From: a virus | IMG/VR virus record: IMGVR_UViG_3300032249_001461 | Span: 1 to 64,000 of that record | DNA: 64,000 bases | Reading direction: 5' to 3' (one strand) | Shown here: positions 1-8,032 of the stretch, one piece after another | Numbering within the stretch: position 1 is the first letter of the stretch | Layout: each line of letters opens with the position of its first letter | Made by a program: the position numbers and the translations under genes | Notes under the pieces: generated by a model | Databases searched by the model: none | The model's input: the letters and a program-made list of their open reading frames with translations, nothing else | What the model was told of the DNA's origin: nothing

Positions 1-1
1 A

Positions 2-245
2 ACCGGAATCCAAGGAATAACCGGAATCCAAGGCATAGACGGCAGCCAAGGCACCACTGGTTCGCAAGGAATAACTGGTTCGCAAGGAATAACTGGTTCG
101 CAAGGAATAACCGGAATCCAAGGAATAACTGGAATCCAAGGTATCGACGGCAGCCAAGGCACCACTGGTTTGCAAGGAATAACCGGAATCCAAGGTATAG
201 ACGGCAGTCAAGGCACCACTGGTTCGCAAGGAATAACTGGAAGCA
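2..245 (+). repeat. 9-bp-based tandem repeats encoding Gly-X-Y triplets
   Basis: Nearly identical units such as ggaataactggttcgcaa and ggaatccaaggtatagac alternate in tandem. They are in frame with the collagen-like ORF, so the DNA repeat is a consequence of the protein repeat. Such arrays can change length by recombination and alter fibre length. Confidence 0.85.
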
Positions 246-472
246 TTGGAACTCATGCCTCCAGCCACCAGACGGGCGGTAGCGACGCTCTCACGGCTAG
301 CGACATCGGTGCAGCTAACGCAAACCACACGCACTCGCTCTCGTCTCTGACTCAGTCCAGCGCAACTACCGGGCAGGTGCCGCAATGGTCCGGTTCCGCG
401 TGGGTTGCTGTAGAGCCCTCCGGCGGTGTGTCAGCGAACGAATCCATTATAAACGCACTAATTTTCGGATAA
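2..472 (+). CDS. Collagen-like tail fibre protein, 3' part (5' end outside window)
   Basis: The frame is already open at the first bases of the window, so the gene is cut by the left edge; an internal ATG at 170 is not the natural start. The first ~80 codons encode Gly-X-Y triplets (GIT, GIQ, GID, GSQ, GTT) typical of phage collagen-like fibre shafts, which fold as trimeric rods. The last ~75 residues lose the triplet pattern and contain a GTHASSHQTGGSDAL stretch, as often seen near the tip of phage fibres. The gene ends 6 bp before the next structural gene on the same strand. The role as a host-recognition fibre or fibre extension is inferred from the repeat type and neighbours. Confidence 0.75.
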   Translation, partial: TGIQGITGIQGIDGSQGTTGSQGITGSQGITGSQGITGIQGITGIQGIDGSQGTTGLQGITGIQGIDGSQGTTGSQGITGSIGTHASSHQTGGSDALTASDIGAANANHTHSLSSLTQSSATTGQVPQWSGSAWVAVEPSGGVSANESIINALIFG

Positions 473-478
473 ATCACC

Positions 479-1006
479 ATGCCAAAAACATTCATTACGC
501 CCGCCTACACGTTCACGCCCGGTGCTTCGGGAGTCGGCACGGTCACGCTCCTGGGCCTCGCGGCGTTTGATGTGCGTCGGCTCGTCGCGATCATCAATCA
601 GACTCGCGGCGTGGTGATCTACTCCACCGGATCGGCGGCCGCGAGATACACCGCGGTGGCTGGCTCGACGCTCACGCTGTTCTTTGACACGTCAACGCAC
701 GACCCCGCGGACGTGCTGCAGGTGATCTACGAGGATCCAGCCACGCCGCTGCCTGACGGAGCGGCCACCGACTCGATGCTCGCGATGCTTTCGCGTCTCG
801 TGAAAATCTCAGAGAGCAGTGCGACAGTTGACCAGTTCCAGAGGCAGCGCGTCACGGTGGATGCGTTTTCCGCGCTCGCGAGTTTGCCATCGGTGACCGC
901 GGTCGCAAACCTGACTGCGACCGCTGGCATGGATCGCGAACAATGGATAAACGTCGCGAAAGCTACATACTTTCAATCAATCCGATCGCAACTCACGTTT
1001 TCTTGA
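479..1006 (+). CDS. Structural protein of unknown role, next to tail fibre genes
   Basis: A 175-residue protein lying 6 bp after the collagen-like gene and 12 bp before the next large structural gene. It is rich in Ala, Thr and Val with predicted beta-strand stretches, and has no signal peptide or catalytic motif that I recognise. The composition (many CGN arginine and GCG alanine codons) matches its two neighbours and differs from the AGG-rich genes further right. It is probably a virion or fibre-associated component because of its context; no family is recognised. Confidence 0.5.
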   Translation: MPKTFITPAYTFTPGASGVGTVTLLGLAAFDVRRLVAIINQTRGVVIYSTGSAAARYTAVAGSTLTLFFDTSTHDPADVLQVIYEDPATPLPDGAATDSMLAMLSRLVKISESSATVDQFQRQRVTVDAFSALASLPSVTAVANLTATAGMDREQWINVAKATYFQSIRSQLTFS

Positions 1007-1018
1007 GGAGTCCGTCCC

Positions 1019-3862
1019 ATGCCAGCCCTGTCAAAAAACACGCTCACGCCCCAAGTCGATCTGCCCACCTGGGAGTGGTGCCGATTCGCGCCAGCCGTGT
1101 CGGCTGCGGTTTCGTCGTCCTGCTCGGCAGACAACAGCGAGTTCAGTGCGGAGCACGGCCGCTACATTTACTACCTCATTGCCGCTACTCAGTTCGTTCG
1201 ATACGACACGTGGACGGATATGTATCAGCAGCTCGCGACGCCTGCTGTTGCGCCGGCCGCAATCAGCTCGATGAAATTTTTGCAGGGCATTGCACCCGAG
1301 GGCAACGTGATCGCGGCCGGTGCATCCACCGTCACTGTGGCGGCTGTCACGCAGCAGTCGCTTCGCGGCTACGACATCGTCATCGTGAGCGGGACGGGAG
1401 CAGGCCAGCGTCGCACGATCACTGCGGTCGCAGAGCCGGTCGCGGCCGACGTTGGCGTAGTCACCGCAGTCAGCAACACGCAAGGCACGCTGACTGTCAC
1501 GGACTCGACCAAGGCGTGGGTTGGCAACCAGTACGCGGGCTACTCGTTCCGCGTCACGGGCAACGCGGGCGCAGGGCAGATGCGACGCATCCTGAGCAAC
1601 TCCGCGACCGTCTTGACCCTGGGCGATACCAACCAGACGAACAAGACCTACAACAACCCCGGACAGTTTTTTCCCGCCATTAGTGCAGTAGCCGGTTCGC
1701 AGTCTTACTACGCAATCGAGTCGCAGGTGCTGACGGTCAACGCGGCGTGGACGGTGCAGCCTGACTCGACCAGCGTATACCGCATCCAGTCAGGCATGAT
1801 TGTCATGGCGTCCACTGCGGCTGTTACAGCGCCTTTTTACACGTTGCAGGCTTACGACATCGCAACGGATACCTGGTACATCCTGCCTGCCTACACGGGC
1901 ATGCTGGGCGCCGGAACCTACAGCGATCTGAGCCTCGACCGGACGGGCGAAATCTCCTCTGTGTGGGCGGCCGGCGTTGCCTCGTCCGCGAGCACGACGA
2001 CCACGCTGGTGGATGCGTCGCGAGGCGTCGATCGCGCCGCGTGGACGGTCAACCAGTGGGCTGGCTACTGGGTACACATTACGTCCGGCACTGGCGAGGG
2101 GCAGATTCGCCAGATCGCATCGAACACGAGCAACACCCTAACCTGGGCCACGGCGGGAACCGCTCCAACGGCCACCAGCCGCTACCAGATTTCTGGATTC
2201 GACGCTGGCACGGCAACGGCCGGTGCCGCATCCACGATTACAGACTCGACGAAGTCGTGGCCCGTGAACCGCTGGGCCAACTACCAAGTACGCATCCTCG
2301 CCGGAACCGGCATCGGCCAGGTGCGAGCAATCGCGAGCAACACGGCCACGGCGTTGACCGTCGTGACGCCGTGGGCAACGAACCCCGACACGACCTCCGT
2401 GTACGTGATCACGGGCGACGGCAATAAGGTCTTCTTTTACTTCGGCACTCTCGCGGCCGTGATGATCCATAATCTCGACTCGACCGTGCCGACTTTTGGC
2501 CGAGAGCAGGATTGGGGCACGGCACGCATTGCCTCGGCCACGGTTGGCGGCCATTTGCCGGTGGCGATCACCACGCTCGCAAACACGACAACGACAGCGA
2601 CCGTGACAACGGCGCATCCGCATCAGTTCCGTGTCGGCGATCTCGTGACTGTCCGCGGTGCGACGGACGCAAATTTCAACGTGACCGGAGTCGCGATCGC
2701 CACGGTGCCATCGGCCACGACGTTCACGTACACGATGGCCGGTTCCCCGGCGGCGACAACCATTGCTCTGGCCCTCAGCACCTCGACGCTGGTCGATGTC
2801 ACGAAGAACTGGTCTACGAACCAGTGGGCCGGTGCGACGTGCTACATGAACACGGCGGCAGTGACTGGCACTTCCGGTGGTGCGGCGGGGCAGTCGCTGC
2901 GAATCCTGTCGAACACAAGCAACACGCTCACGATGGTGACTGGGACGGCACCTGTCAACGGTCAGTCTCGCTACTCGATTGCGGCGTCGAGCGCTATCGG
3001 TGCGATGGACCAGGGCGTGGCGACAGGCACTCAGTCCACCACGACGCTGCAAGACACGAGCAAGGTCGGGTCGTTCACCGTCAACAACACCAGCGGCAGC
3101 ACGTCGATCAATGTGACCGGCGTGACATCCGGCCAGCTCTACGTCGGTCACGCTGTCTCGGGGACTGGCATTCCGACCGGCGCGGTCATCGCCGCGTTCG
3201 GCACGGGCACTGGTGGCGTCGGCACCTACACGCTGTCGCAGCCCTGCACCTCGACGAACACCGGCCTCACCATGAGCTCGGGCTGGGTCGTCAACGCCTA
3301 CGCGGGCAAGCGAGTAAGGTGCTTCGGCGGGGCAGGGCCTGTCGAAGTCGCGATCACCTCAAACACGAACAACACGCTCACGTTTGCTGTCACCACAGCC
3401 CCGGTCGCAGGCCAGACCGGCTACGTGATTCTGGAGCAGACGGTCAAGGCTGTTGGCGTAAGCTCGAACTGGGCCAGCGGCACAAGCGACGCCGGCATTC
3501 GTGGCAGGTATATGTTCGTGACACGCGGCGGTGCTGTGGCTGGATTCGATCGCGTCGACCTGACTACTGATCGGGTCAACGTGATGATGACCACGCCAGC
3601 CACGGAGACACTGACCACGGGCACGATGACGGCTTATGACGGCCAGGATCGCATTTTCTTCCACAAGGACGCCACCCAGCGAATCTACTCGCTCGACGTG
3701 GTGACCGGGCGAATCAGCGGTGCGTCGATGTACCCCTACGTCGCTCCGACCGCGATCATCGGCAACCGCATGGAGATTTTCACGACTCGCGACGGCTTGA
3801 AATACCTTTGGCTCAACCGAGCGTCGTTTGCCGAGTGCTTTCGATGCCTACTCTTTTGGTGA
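1019..3862 (+). CDS. Large repetitive tail/virion protein
   Basis: A 947-residue protein preceded by a gaggag Shine-Dalgarno. Its body is built from degenerate ~60-70-residue repeats in which a phrase like 'STTTLVDASRGV...W.VNQWAGYWVHITSGTGEGQIRQIASNTSNTLT' recurs at least five times in diverged form, each with W-x-x-N-x-W/Y-A-G, G-T-G-x-G-Q-x-R and I-x-S-N-T. Such beta-rich repeats fit a virion surface or fibre protein; this family is often seen beside phage tail genes, but I cannot name it. It uses many CGN arginine codons. The function is inferred from repeats and position only. Confidence 0.6.
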   Translation: MPALSKNTLTPQVDLPTWEWCRFAPAVSAAVSSSCSADNSEFSAEHGRYIYYLIAATQFVRYDTWTDMYQQLATPAVAPAAISSMKFLQGIAPEGNVIAAGASTVTVAAVTQQSLRGYDIVIVSGTGAGQRRTITAVAEPVAADVGVVTAVSNTQGTLTVTDSTKAWVGNQYAGYSFRVTGNAGAGQMRRILSNSATVLTLGDTNQTNKTYNNPGQFFPAISAVAGSQSYYAIESQVLTVNAAWTVQPDSTSVYRIQSGMIVMASTAAVTAPFYTLQAYDIATDTWYILPAYTGMLGAGTYSDLSLDRTGEISSVWAAGVASSASTTTTLVDASRGVDRAAWTVNQWAGYWVHITSGTGEGQIRQIASNTSNTLTWATAGTAPTATSRYQISGFDAGTATAGAASTITDSTKSWPVNRWANYQVRILAGTGIGQVRAIASNTATALTVVTPWATNPDTTSVYVITGDGNKVFFYFGTLAAVMIHNLDSTVPTFGREQDWGTARIASATVGGHLPVAITTLANTTTTATVTTAHPHQFRVGDLVTVRGATDANFNVTGVAIATVPSATTFTYTMAGSPAATTIALALSTSTLVDVTKNWSTNQWAGATCYMNTAAVTGTSGGAAGQSLRILSNTSNTLTMVTGTAPVNGQSRYSIAASSAIGAMDQGVATGTQSTTTLQDTSKVGSFTVNNTSGSTSINVTGVTSGQLYVGHAVSGTGIPTGAVIAAFGTGTGGVGTYTLSQPCTSTNTGLTMSSGWVVNAYAGKRVRCFGGAGPVEVAITSNTNNTLTFAVTTAPVAGQTGYVILEQTVKAVGVSSNWASGTSDAGIRGRYMFVTRGGAVAGFDRVDLTTDRVNVMMTTPATETLTTGTMTAYDGQDRIFFHKDATQRIYSLDVVTGRISGASMYPYVAPTAIIGNRMEIFTTRDGLKYLWLNRASFAECFRCLLFW

Positions 3863-3868
3863 GAAATT

Positions 3869-4030
3869 ATGACAATATCGCAACTGATTACACTTGCCGA
3901 AAACCGGCTCTCTTACTACTTGCAGGCCCGAGCTCTCGCATGGCAGACAGGCGATGTGGCGGCGCTGGCTGACGCGGAGGCAAACATCTCCGAAACTGAG
4001 TCGACGCTCATCAAGCTTCGGAACCTCTGA
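3869..4030 (+). CDS. Small tail-associated helical protein (53 aa)
   Basis: ATG at 3869 opens a 53-codon frame ending in TGA at 4028-4030, only 6 bp after the large repetitive gene. The protein starts MTISQLITLAENRLSYY and ends STLIKLRNL; it is almost entirely helical with a heptad-like pattern. Tiny proteins of this shape (LAENRL..., ETE.TL..LR.L) are common immediately after phage fibre genes, possibly as assembly factors, but no experiment assigns a function. Codon use matches the upstream fibre genes. Confidence 0.6.
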   Translation: MTISQLITLAENRLSYYLQARALAWQTGDVAALADAEANISETESTLIKLRNL

Positions 4031-4070
4031 TTCCATTTTTAGTTGGGATTTTTGCCAATTTGAGTGCTGG

Positions 4071-5306
4071 TCAATCCGAGTAGAAGAAATTTTTGATTTC
4101 ATTTATATCATTGGTTTGTAGCCTCATTTTTTCAAGCATTTCGGCGTCAACCAAGTCTTCCATCACCCACCAGTCTTCAAAACTGCACTCGCCCGAAGGA
4201 GAAACATCATTGACCACTAGTGTATAGCCCAAACTGGAAAGGTACCTTCTTGATTTATCCCTATAGGACTTCGTCAAATCCACGTAGTGGTCATGCTCGT
4301 AGGTGATGACCCTGAACTTATATTTTTCAAAAGGGATGGAAAGCATCGCATCAAAGGTGTTCTTGGGAGGCTCTATGTCAAGCTGAAGATAATCTATTAT
4401 TTCGCAATCAAAGTTTTCAGAAAGAATGGACGAATAATTCAAGGACAACGCATCGGCACAGATGACCCTGTTCTTCCTTGAAGCATGCTGCTCGGCCAGA
4501 TCGCGTTTCAATTCCACTCCGATGCCTTTCCAGCCCAATTCCTCTAGCAGAGCAGTATTGCTGTTGTGGTGGGAGTGTGCGGCGCCGATCTCCAGATAGG
4601 TTCCCTCCTTCTTTCCTCCCAGCATCGCAAGAACAAATAGATCCTGGCACACCTGCGAGTAGTTTCTCTCTATGAGATCAAGTCCGCAAAACTTAAATTT
4701 GAACTGCCCGTATTTGCTCTTATCGTACCTCACGGAACTCTCCGTCTCGTTTCCGGATCCAAGACGGGAAAGGTTGCCCTGGACTAGTTTGAGGTAGGAT
4801 TCGTTCATCACGGGGCCGTAATCGTCCATAATGAGTCTGAGGAGTTTTCTTGACTCGCTCGGCTTGCCGTACCACCAGGCGGCGACCGCCTTCTGAAAGA
4901 TCAGCATGTATTCGGACTCGTATGAGGAGCCGAATGCGAGGCCCGAGGGCTTCAGGGACGTCAATTCCAGTCCGAGCGAAGCATAAAGGTAGGAGTCCAT
5001 CCAGTTTCCCTTCCTCTCGTAGAACTGACTGATTAGGAAATATGCCTCGGGGTTTCTAGGCTTCATTTTCAGGGCGGACTTCAGTGCGTTTTCGCAGGTG
5101 TATTCCCTGTCTCCCAGGGCCCCAAAGCAGTAGTAGAGACGCAACATGCATTCGTACGACAGGTCGTCATCTTTAGAAAGTTCGGCCGCTCTTAGATAGA
5201 AGCCGCATGCTGGGGATAGGTGCCCTGAAACCTCGTAACACCGGGCAAGACTCATGTTGGCAGAAGGGTCAAGGGGATTTTGTACGTATGCGTGAAGTTC
5301 ATTCAT
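4071..5306 (-). CDS. TPR-like region fused to FkbM-type methyltransferase
   Basis: The open frame extends up to 5387, but the ATG at 5306 overlaps the upstream stop by 8 bp and is the likely start (411 aa). The N-terminal ~200 residues look like helical TPR repeats (e.g. PRNPEAYFLISQFYERKGNW). The C-terminal half is a Rossmann methyltransferase of the FkbM type: YSQVCQDLFV...EGTYLEIGAAH is the SAM-binding start, followed by GIGVELK and, further on, YLQLDIEPP. FkbM enzymes O-methylate sugars or polyketides. It ends a minus-strand run with a GH130-like protein; a glycosyltransferase and a sulfotransferase-like gene follow upstream, pointing to glycan modification of the host surface or of the virion. 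Confidence 0.75.
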   Translation of the reverse strand: MNELHAYVQNPLDPSANMSLARCYEVSGHLSPACGFYLRAAELSKDDDLSYECMLRLYYCFGALGDREYTCENALKSALKMKPRNPEAYFLISQFYERKGNWMDSYLYASLGLELTSLKPSGLAFGSSYESEYMLIFQKAVAAWWYGKPSESRKLLRLIMDDYGPVMNESYLKLVQGNLSRLGSGNETESSVRYDKSKYGQFKFKFCGLDLIERNYSQVCQDLFVLAMLGGKKEGTYLEIGAAHSHHNSNTALLEELGWKGIGVELKRDLAEQHASRKNRVICADALSLNYSSILSENFDCEIIDYLQLDIEPPKNTFDAMLSIPFEKYKFRVITYEHDHYVDLTKSYRDKSRRYLSSLGYTLVVNDVSPSGECSFEDWWVMEDLVDAEMLEKMRLQTNDINEIKNFFYSD

Positions 5307-6342
5307 ATGTTTTGAGTAACTTTCCAAGCATTGTTTTGGGAAATCCAAGAAGAAACGCGGCATTGTCCTGGAATCCGAAGGAAACAAGGAGAAAGTCGCC
5401 GTGTTCCGCCATTCCGCAGCAGAACTCTATCTTTGCGTCCATGAATGAGAACGAATCGGAAACCTCCACCAGTTCCCAGTCCTTGTCCCAGACCACGAAC
5501 CTGTGGGTGTAGATCGCATTCTTCTTGCCCGCTTCGGAACTGAAGAGATTGACCTCGTGAACAATGGCAAGGTAATGTCCGCCCACCGTTATCACTTGGG
5601 ATCCACCCCTGAGGTCGGAGGTGTTCAGCGGTTTCGGGTCGGACAGGAATACGGTCTTGCATGTCTTGGATGCGGGGTCGACCTCCACCACCTCGGTGGG
5701 GTTGGTCCATTTGATGTACGTGTACTCCTTGTCCAGGACGGGCATCCAGTTCTTCTCGCAGTAGCTGGAATCCGCACCGGGAGCGGGTATCCTGACCCTG
5801 CTCCTCTCCACGACCTTCTCCTTTTTGAATGACATCTCGGAGAGTTCCATCCTTCCTTGTCCGTTGGTGGTGGTGTCCCTTCTGACGCCGCTCAGGTAGA
5901 GCTTACCGCCCCACTCGACGAGCCTTCCGTCCTCAAGTCCCACAAACTCCCAGAGGGGTTCCTCGTCCAAGAAAGTTGTATCCACAATGTGGCTGGATGA
6001 TATGCTGAAGTTTTCATCTAGTCTGCAGAGTATGTTGTCGGTGATGAGCCTGAGGTCGTTCTCCTTGTGGAGGTAGCAGAGGGGCCCCCAGCTGTGCTCG
6101 AAGACGCCCTTCTCGCTGTGGTAGAGGACGTAGTTGAGGTTTCTTATGTTGAGGAGGAGTTCGCCCTTATTGCTGCGGCATATGGAGGGATTGCTCAGGG
6201 AAGGGCCCCTCATGGACGAAGGGGGGACCAGCAGGGGATGAAGGAAGCCCCCGCTATCCAGGGCGGTTTTTGCAAACATTGCATTAAAATAGTCCGCAAG
6301 TGTAAATAATATTGCACACAAACAACGGAAACGCATGATCAA
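5299..6342 (-). CDS. GH130/GH43-like five-bladed propeller glycosidase-type protein
   Basis: A frame of up to 347 residues; ATGs at 6342 and 6279 are both possible, and the later one (MFAKTALDSGG) avoids the divergent overlap. The sequence carries propeller-type motifs: GPSLSNPSI near the start, GLEDGRLVEWGGKLYLSG in the middle (the E-D-G/P-R motif of GH130-like enzymes), KNWMP, and HEV later. Known relatives are mannoside phosphorylases or catalytically uncertain relatives found in glycosyltransferase clusters. Its stop overlaps the start of the FkbM-type gene, so the two are probably translated together. The substrate is unknown. Confidence 0.55.
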   Translation of the reverse strand: MIMRFRCLCAILFTLADYFNAMFAKTALDSGGFLHPLLVPPSSMRGPSLSNPSICRSNKGELLLNIRNLNYVLYHSEKGVFEHSWGPLCYLHKENDLRLITDNILCRLDENFSISSSHIVDTTFLDEEPLWEFVGLEDGRLVEWGGKLYLSGVRRDTTTNGQGRMELSEMSFKKEKVVERSRVRIPAPGADSSYCEKNWMPVLDKEYTYIKWTNPTEVVEVDPASKTCKTVFLSDPKPLNTSDLRGGSQVITVGGHYLAIVHEVNLFSSEAGKKNAIYTHRFVVWDKDWELVEVSDSFSFMDAKIEFCCGMAEHGDFLLVSFGFQDNAAFLLGFPKTMLGKLLKTYE

Positions 6343-6709
6343 TTACGAGGCCACAGGACATATAAGGTTGGCGGGATGTGCCGGCCTCGGACTTTACAAA
6401 AACTACACGATACTCTTCCTCGTAGGATCAAGGGTATATGTGAAGAGAAAGGCCAGGCTCGGAGTAATGGAGCCTGTCGTGTTGAAAAGGATAAACAGGG
6501 TAGCTCTCGAATCGGCCTCTTACAGGGGAGTCCAGCCGGAGATCAATTATGTGGACACCTTCAACAGGGTGTGGATGGAAAACGAACTCTTGAGCGAGGA
6601 AAATGCCGTGGACCTCGCAAGGAAATATTGGGGCAACATAGAACAAATTGGAAGAAGGATGTTCGAGGAAGACGGATGCTTTCCCATCAAGCCGGAGGGA
6701 TGTCGCTGA
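6335..6709 (+). CDS. Conserved-looking phage protein of unknown function
   Basis: A 124-residue protein starting divergently from the glycan cluster (8-bp overlap with the longest frame of the opposite gene) and running into the convergent glycosyltransferase end. It begins MINYEATGHIRLAGCAGLG and includes a basic segment VYVKRKARLG and a helical C-terminal part ENAVDLARKYW. It lacks signal peptide, membrane segment and recognisable catalytic motif. The only plus-strand gene in this stretch; no family recognised. Confidence 0.5.
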   Translation: MINYEATGHIRLAGCAGLGLYKNYTILFLVGSRVYVKRKARLGVMEPVVLKRINRVALESASYRGVQPEINYVDTFNRVWMENELLSEENAVDLARKYWGNIEQIGRRMFEEDGCFPIKPEGCR

Positions 6710-7385
6710 CGAACCCCCATTCCGATTGCTTGTTTGCCACATAGTCCCTGGATTCGGCCATGTAGTCGGATATCCTGGAGCTCATTCCTGCGGTGAAAGA
6801 CATGTCCTTGAGCTGGCACCGTGCGGTTCTGACCTCGTCCGAATGGGCAAGGCATTTGGCTCCGTCGGCCTTGACAAGCCTGAGTGAGTTTTCGGCTGCG
6901 GCCCTGAACCTGAAATTGGAGCTTTCAAAGCCCCATCCCAGGTTCATGCTCTCGTCGTAGCCATTCACCGAAAGGAAGTGGCGTCTTGTCACTGCCACAA
7001 GGCCGGAGCATCCGTAGTTTCCAGAATCGTCTCTTTCATCGGCTCCGATGATGCAGTCGCCGGAAGAAAGCGAATCCCTGATGTTTTCTACAAAGCCATC
7101 GGGGATCACCACGTCGCAGTCGAGGTTGCAAAGAACTTCGCCGGACGCCGCCTTGTGAACTATGTTCTTGGCATGCGAGGCAACCCAGTACCTGGGCTTG
7201 GCCGTTCTTAGGAAGACGACGCCGGGCAGGTTTTTGGCGGCCCATTCTTCCAGTCCGTCGGAGCCTCCGTAATCCAGCAGGACGAATTCCACGCCGTCCG
7301 ATCCCGCCCTTGCGATGTTTTCGAGATACGTCTCCTTCAGATGGAAGAGCCTGTCCGTGCATGCGGTGCAAAACGATATCTTCAA
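6687..7385 (-). CDS. GT-A family 2/7-type glycosyltransferase
   Basis: A 232-residue protein with the GT-A layout: N-terminal nucleotide-sugar strand MKISFCTACTDR, a YWVASHAKNIVHKAASGEVLCNLDCDVV segment (discontinuous here; the DCD is the metal-binding DxD equivalent), and the acceptor-side motif GYDESMNLGWGFESSNF, typical of GT2/GT7 enzymes with a GWG-E motif. It probably transfers a sugar from a nucleotide donor in the cytoplasm. The start codon overlaps the stop of the upstream sulfotransferase-like gene by 4 bp, so they are coupled. Acceptor unknown; a role in glycosylating phage or host surface structures is inferred. Confidence 0.8.
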   Translation of the reverse strand: MKISFCTACTDRLFHLKETYLENIARAGSDGVEFVLLDYGGSDGLEEWAAKNLPGVVFLRTAKPRYWVASHAKNIVHKAASGEVLCNLDCDVVIPDGFVENIRDSLSSGDCIIGADERDDSGNYGCSGLVAVTRRHFLSVNGYDESMNLGWGFESSNFRFRAAAENSLRLVKADGAKCLAHSDEVRTARCQLKDMSFTAGMSSRISDYMAESRDYVANKQSEWGFVSDIPPA

Positions 7386-7963
7386 ATCCTAACCTCTTTC
7401 AGGCTCTTGAGGAAGTAGTGGTACCTCTCGTAGGCGTCCTGGCACTGCTCCACAGCGGACTCTTTCATAGCGCAAGGAGTCCCCTCGGAAAGATTCAGCC
7501 CTTCAAGTGGAGACGAAAGCCCGACATAGGACTCTATGCTCTTTAAAACCTCGCCCCTTGCGAGGTCATCCCAGGTCGCTATTACGGCGGAGGGGGTTCT
7601 TTTTGCCATCTCGCATATCCTGCGGAGCCGGAACCTGTAGTACCTCGAGGCCTCCTCCTCCCCGTAGCCCGAGGACATTATTCCCTCTAGGGACTGCCTG
7701 GCGGGACGGATGACATAGATGAACTTGCAGAACTCGTAGAGCTTCCTGCACGAAAGGGAGGCGTTGAACAGCAGGTGGTCGCCGTACACGGCGGAGCTGT
7801 TCCTCATCTTGTGCCCCCGGGAGAACATCCAGTTGAGCGAATCCGGAGAGGAATACTGCACTCTCGTAGAATGGATTTCGCACCTCGGATTTCTATTCAG
7901 GGATTCCACCAGTTCCGAGGAGCCCGAACCGAGGTGGCTTACCACAAAGCAGACCTTTTTCAT
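7382..7963 (-). CDS. Sulfotransferase-like protein
   Basis: A 193-residue protein with a P-loop-like 5' segment VSHLGSGSSELVESLNRNP and a central IYVIRPARQSLEGIMSSG stretch resembling the 3'-phosphate-binding region of PAPS-dependent sulfotransferases (R...S spacing). The canonical lysine of the PAPS loop is replaced within GSGSSEL, so activity is uncertain. It is the first gene of the minus-strand glycan operon and is coupled to the glycosyltransferase by a 4-bp overlap. The 69-bp gap to the divergent portal gene must hold promoters for both directions. Confidence 0.5.
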   Translation of the reverse strand: MKKVCFVVSHLGSGSSELVESLNRNPRCEIHSTRVQYSSPDSLNWMFSRGHKMRNSSAVYGDHLLFNASLSCRKLYEFCKFIYVIRPARQSLEGIMSSGYGEEEASRYYRFRLRRICEMAKRTPSAVIATWDDLARGEVLKSIESYVGLSSPLEGLNLSEGTPCAMKESAVEQCQDAYERYHYFLKSLKEVRI

Positions 7964-8032
7964 TTTTACGCATCCATTACAGCTATATTATCAGAGCTGA
8001 CGGGCTAGATATTGCCAAAGGAGACTTTCTAG

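Noticed and set aside
943-3570. Several long frames in the large repetitive tail gene (both strands)
   Set aside because: They are Arg/His-rich shadows produced by high GC and repeats; only 1019-3862 has a ribosome site and a sensible protein.
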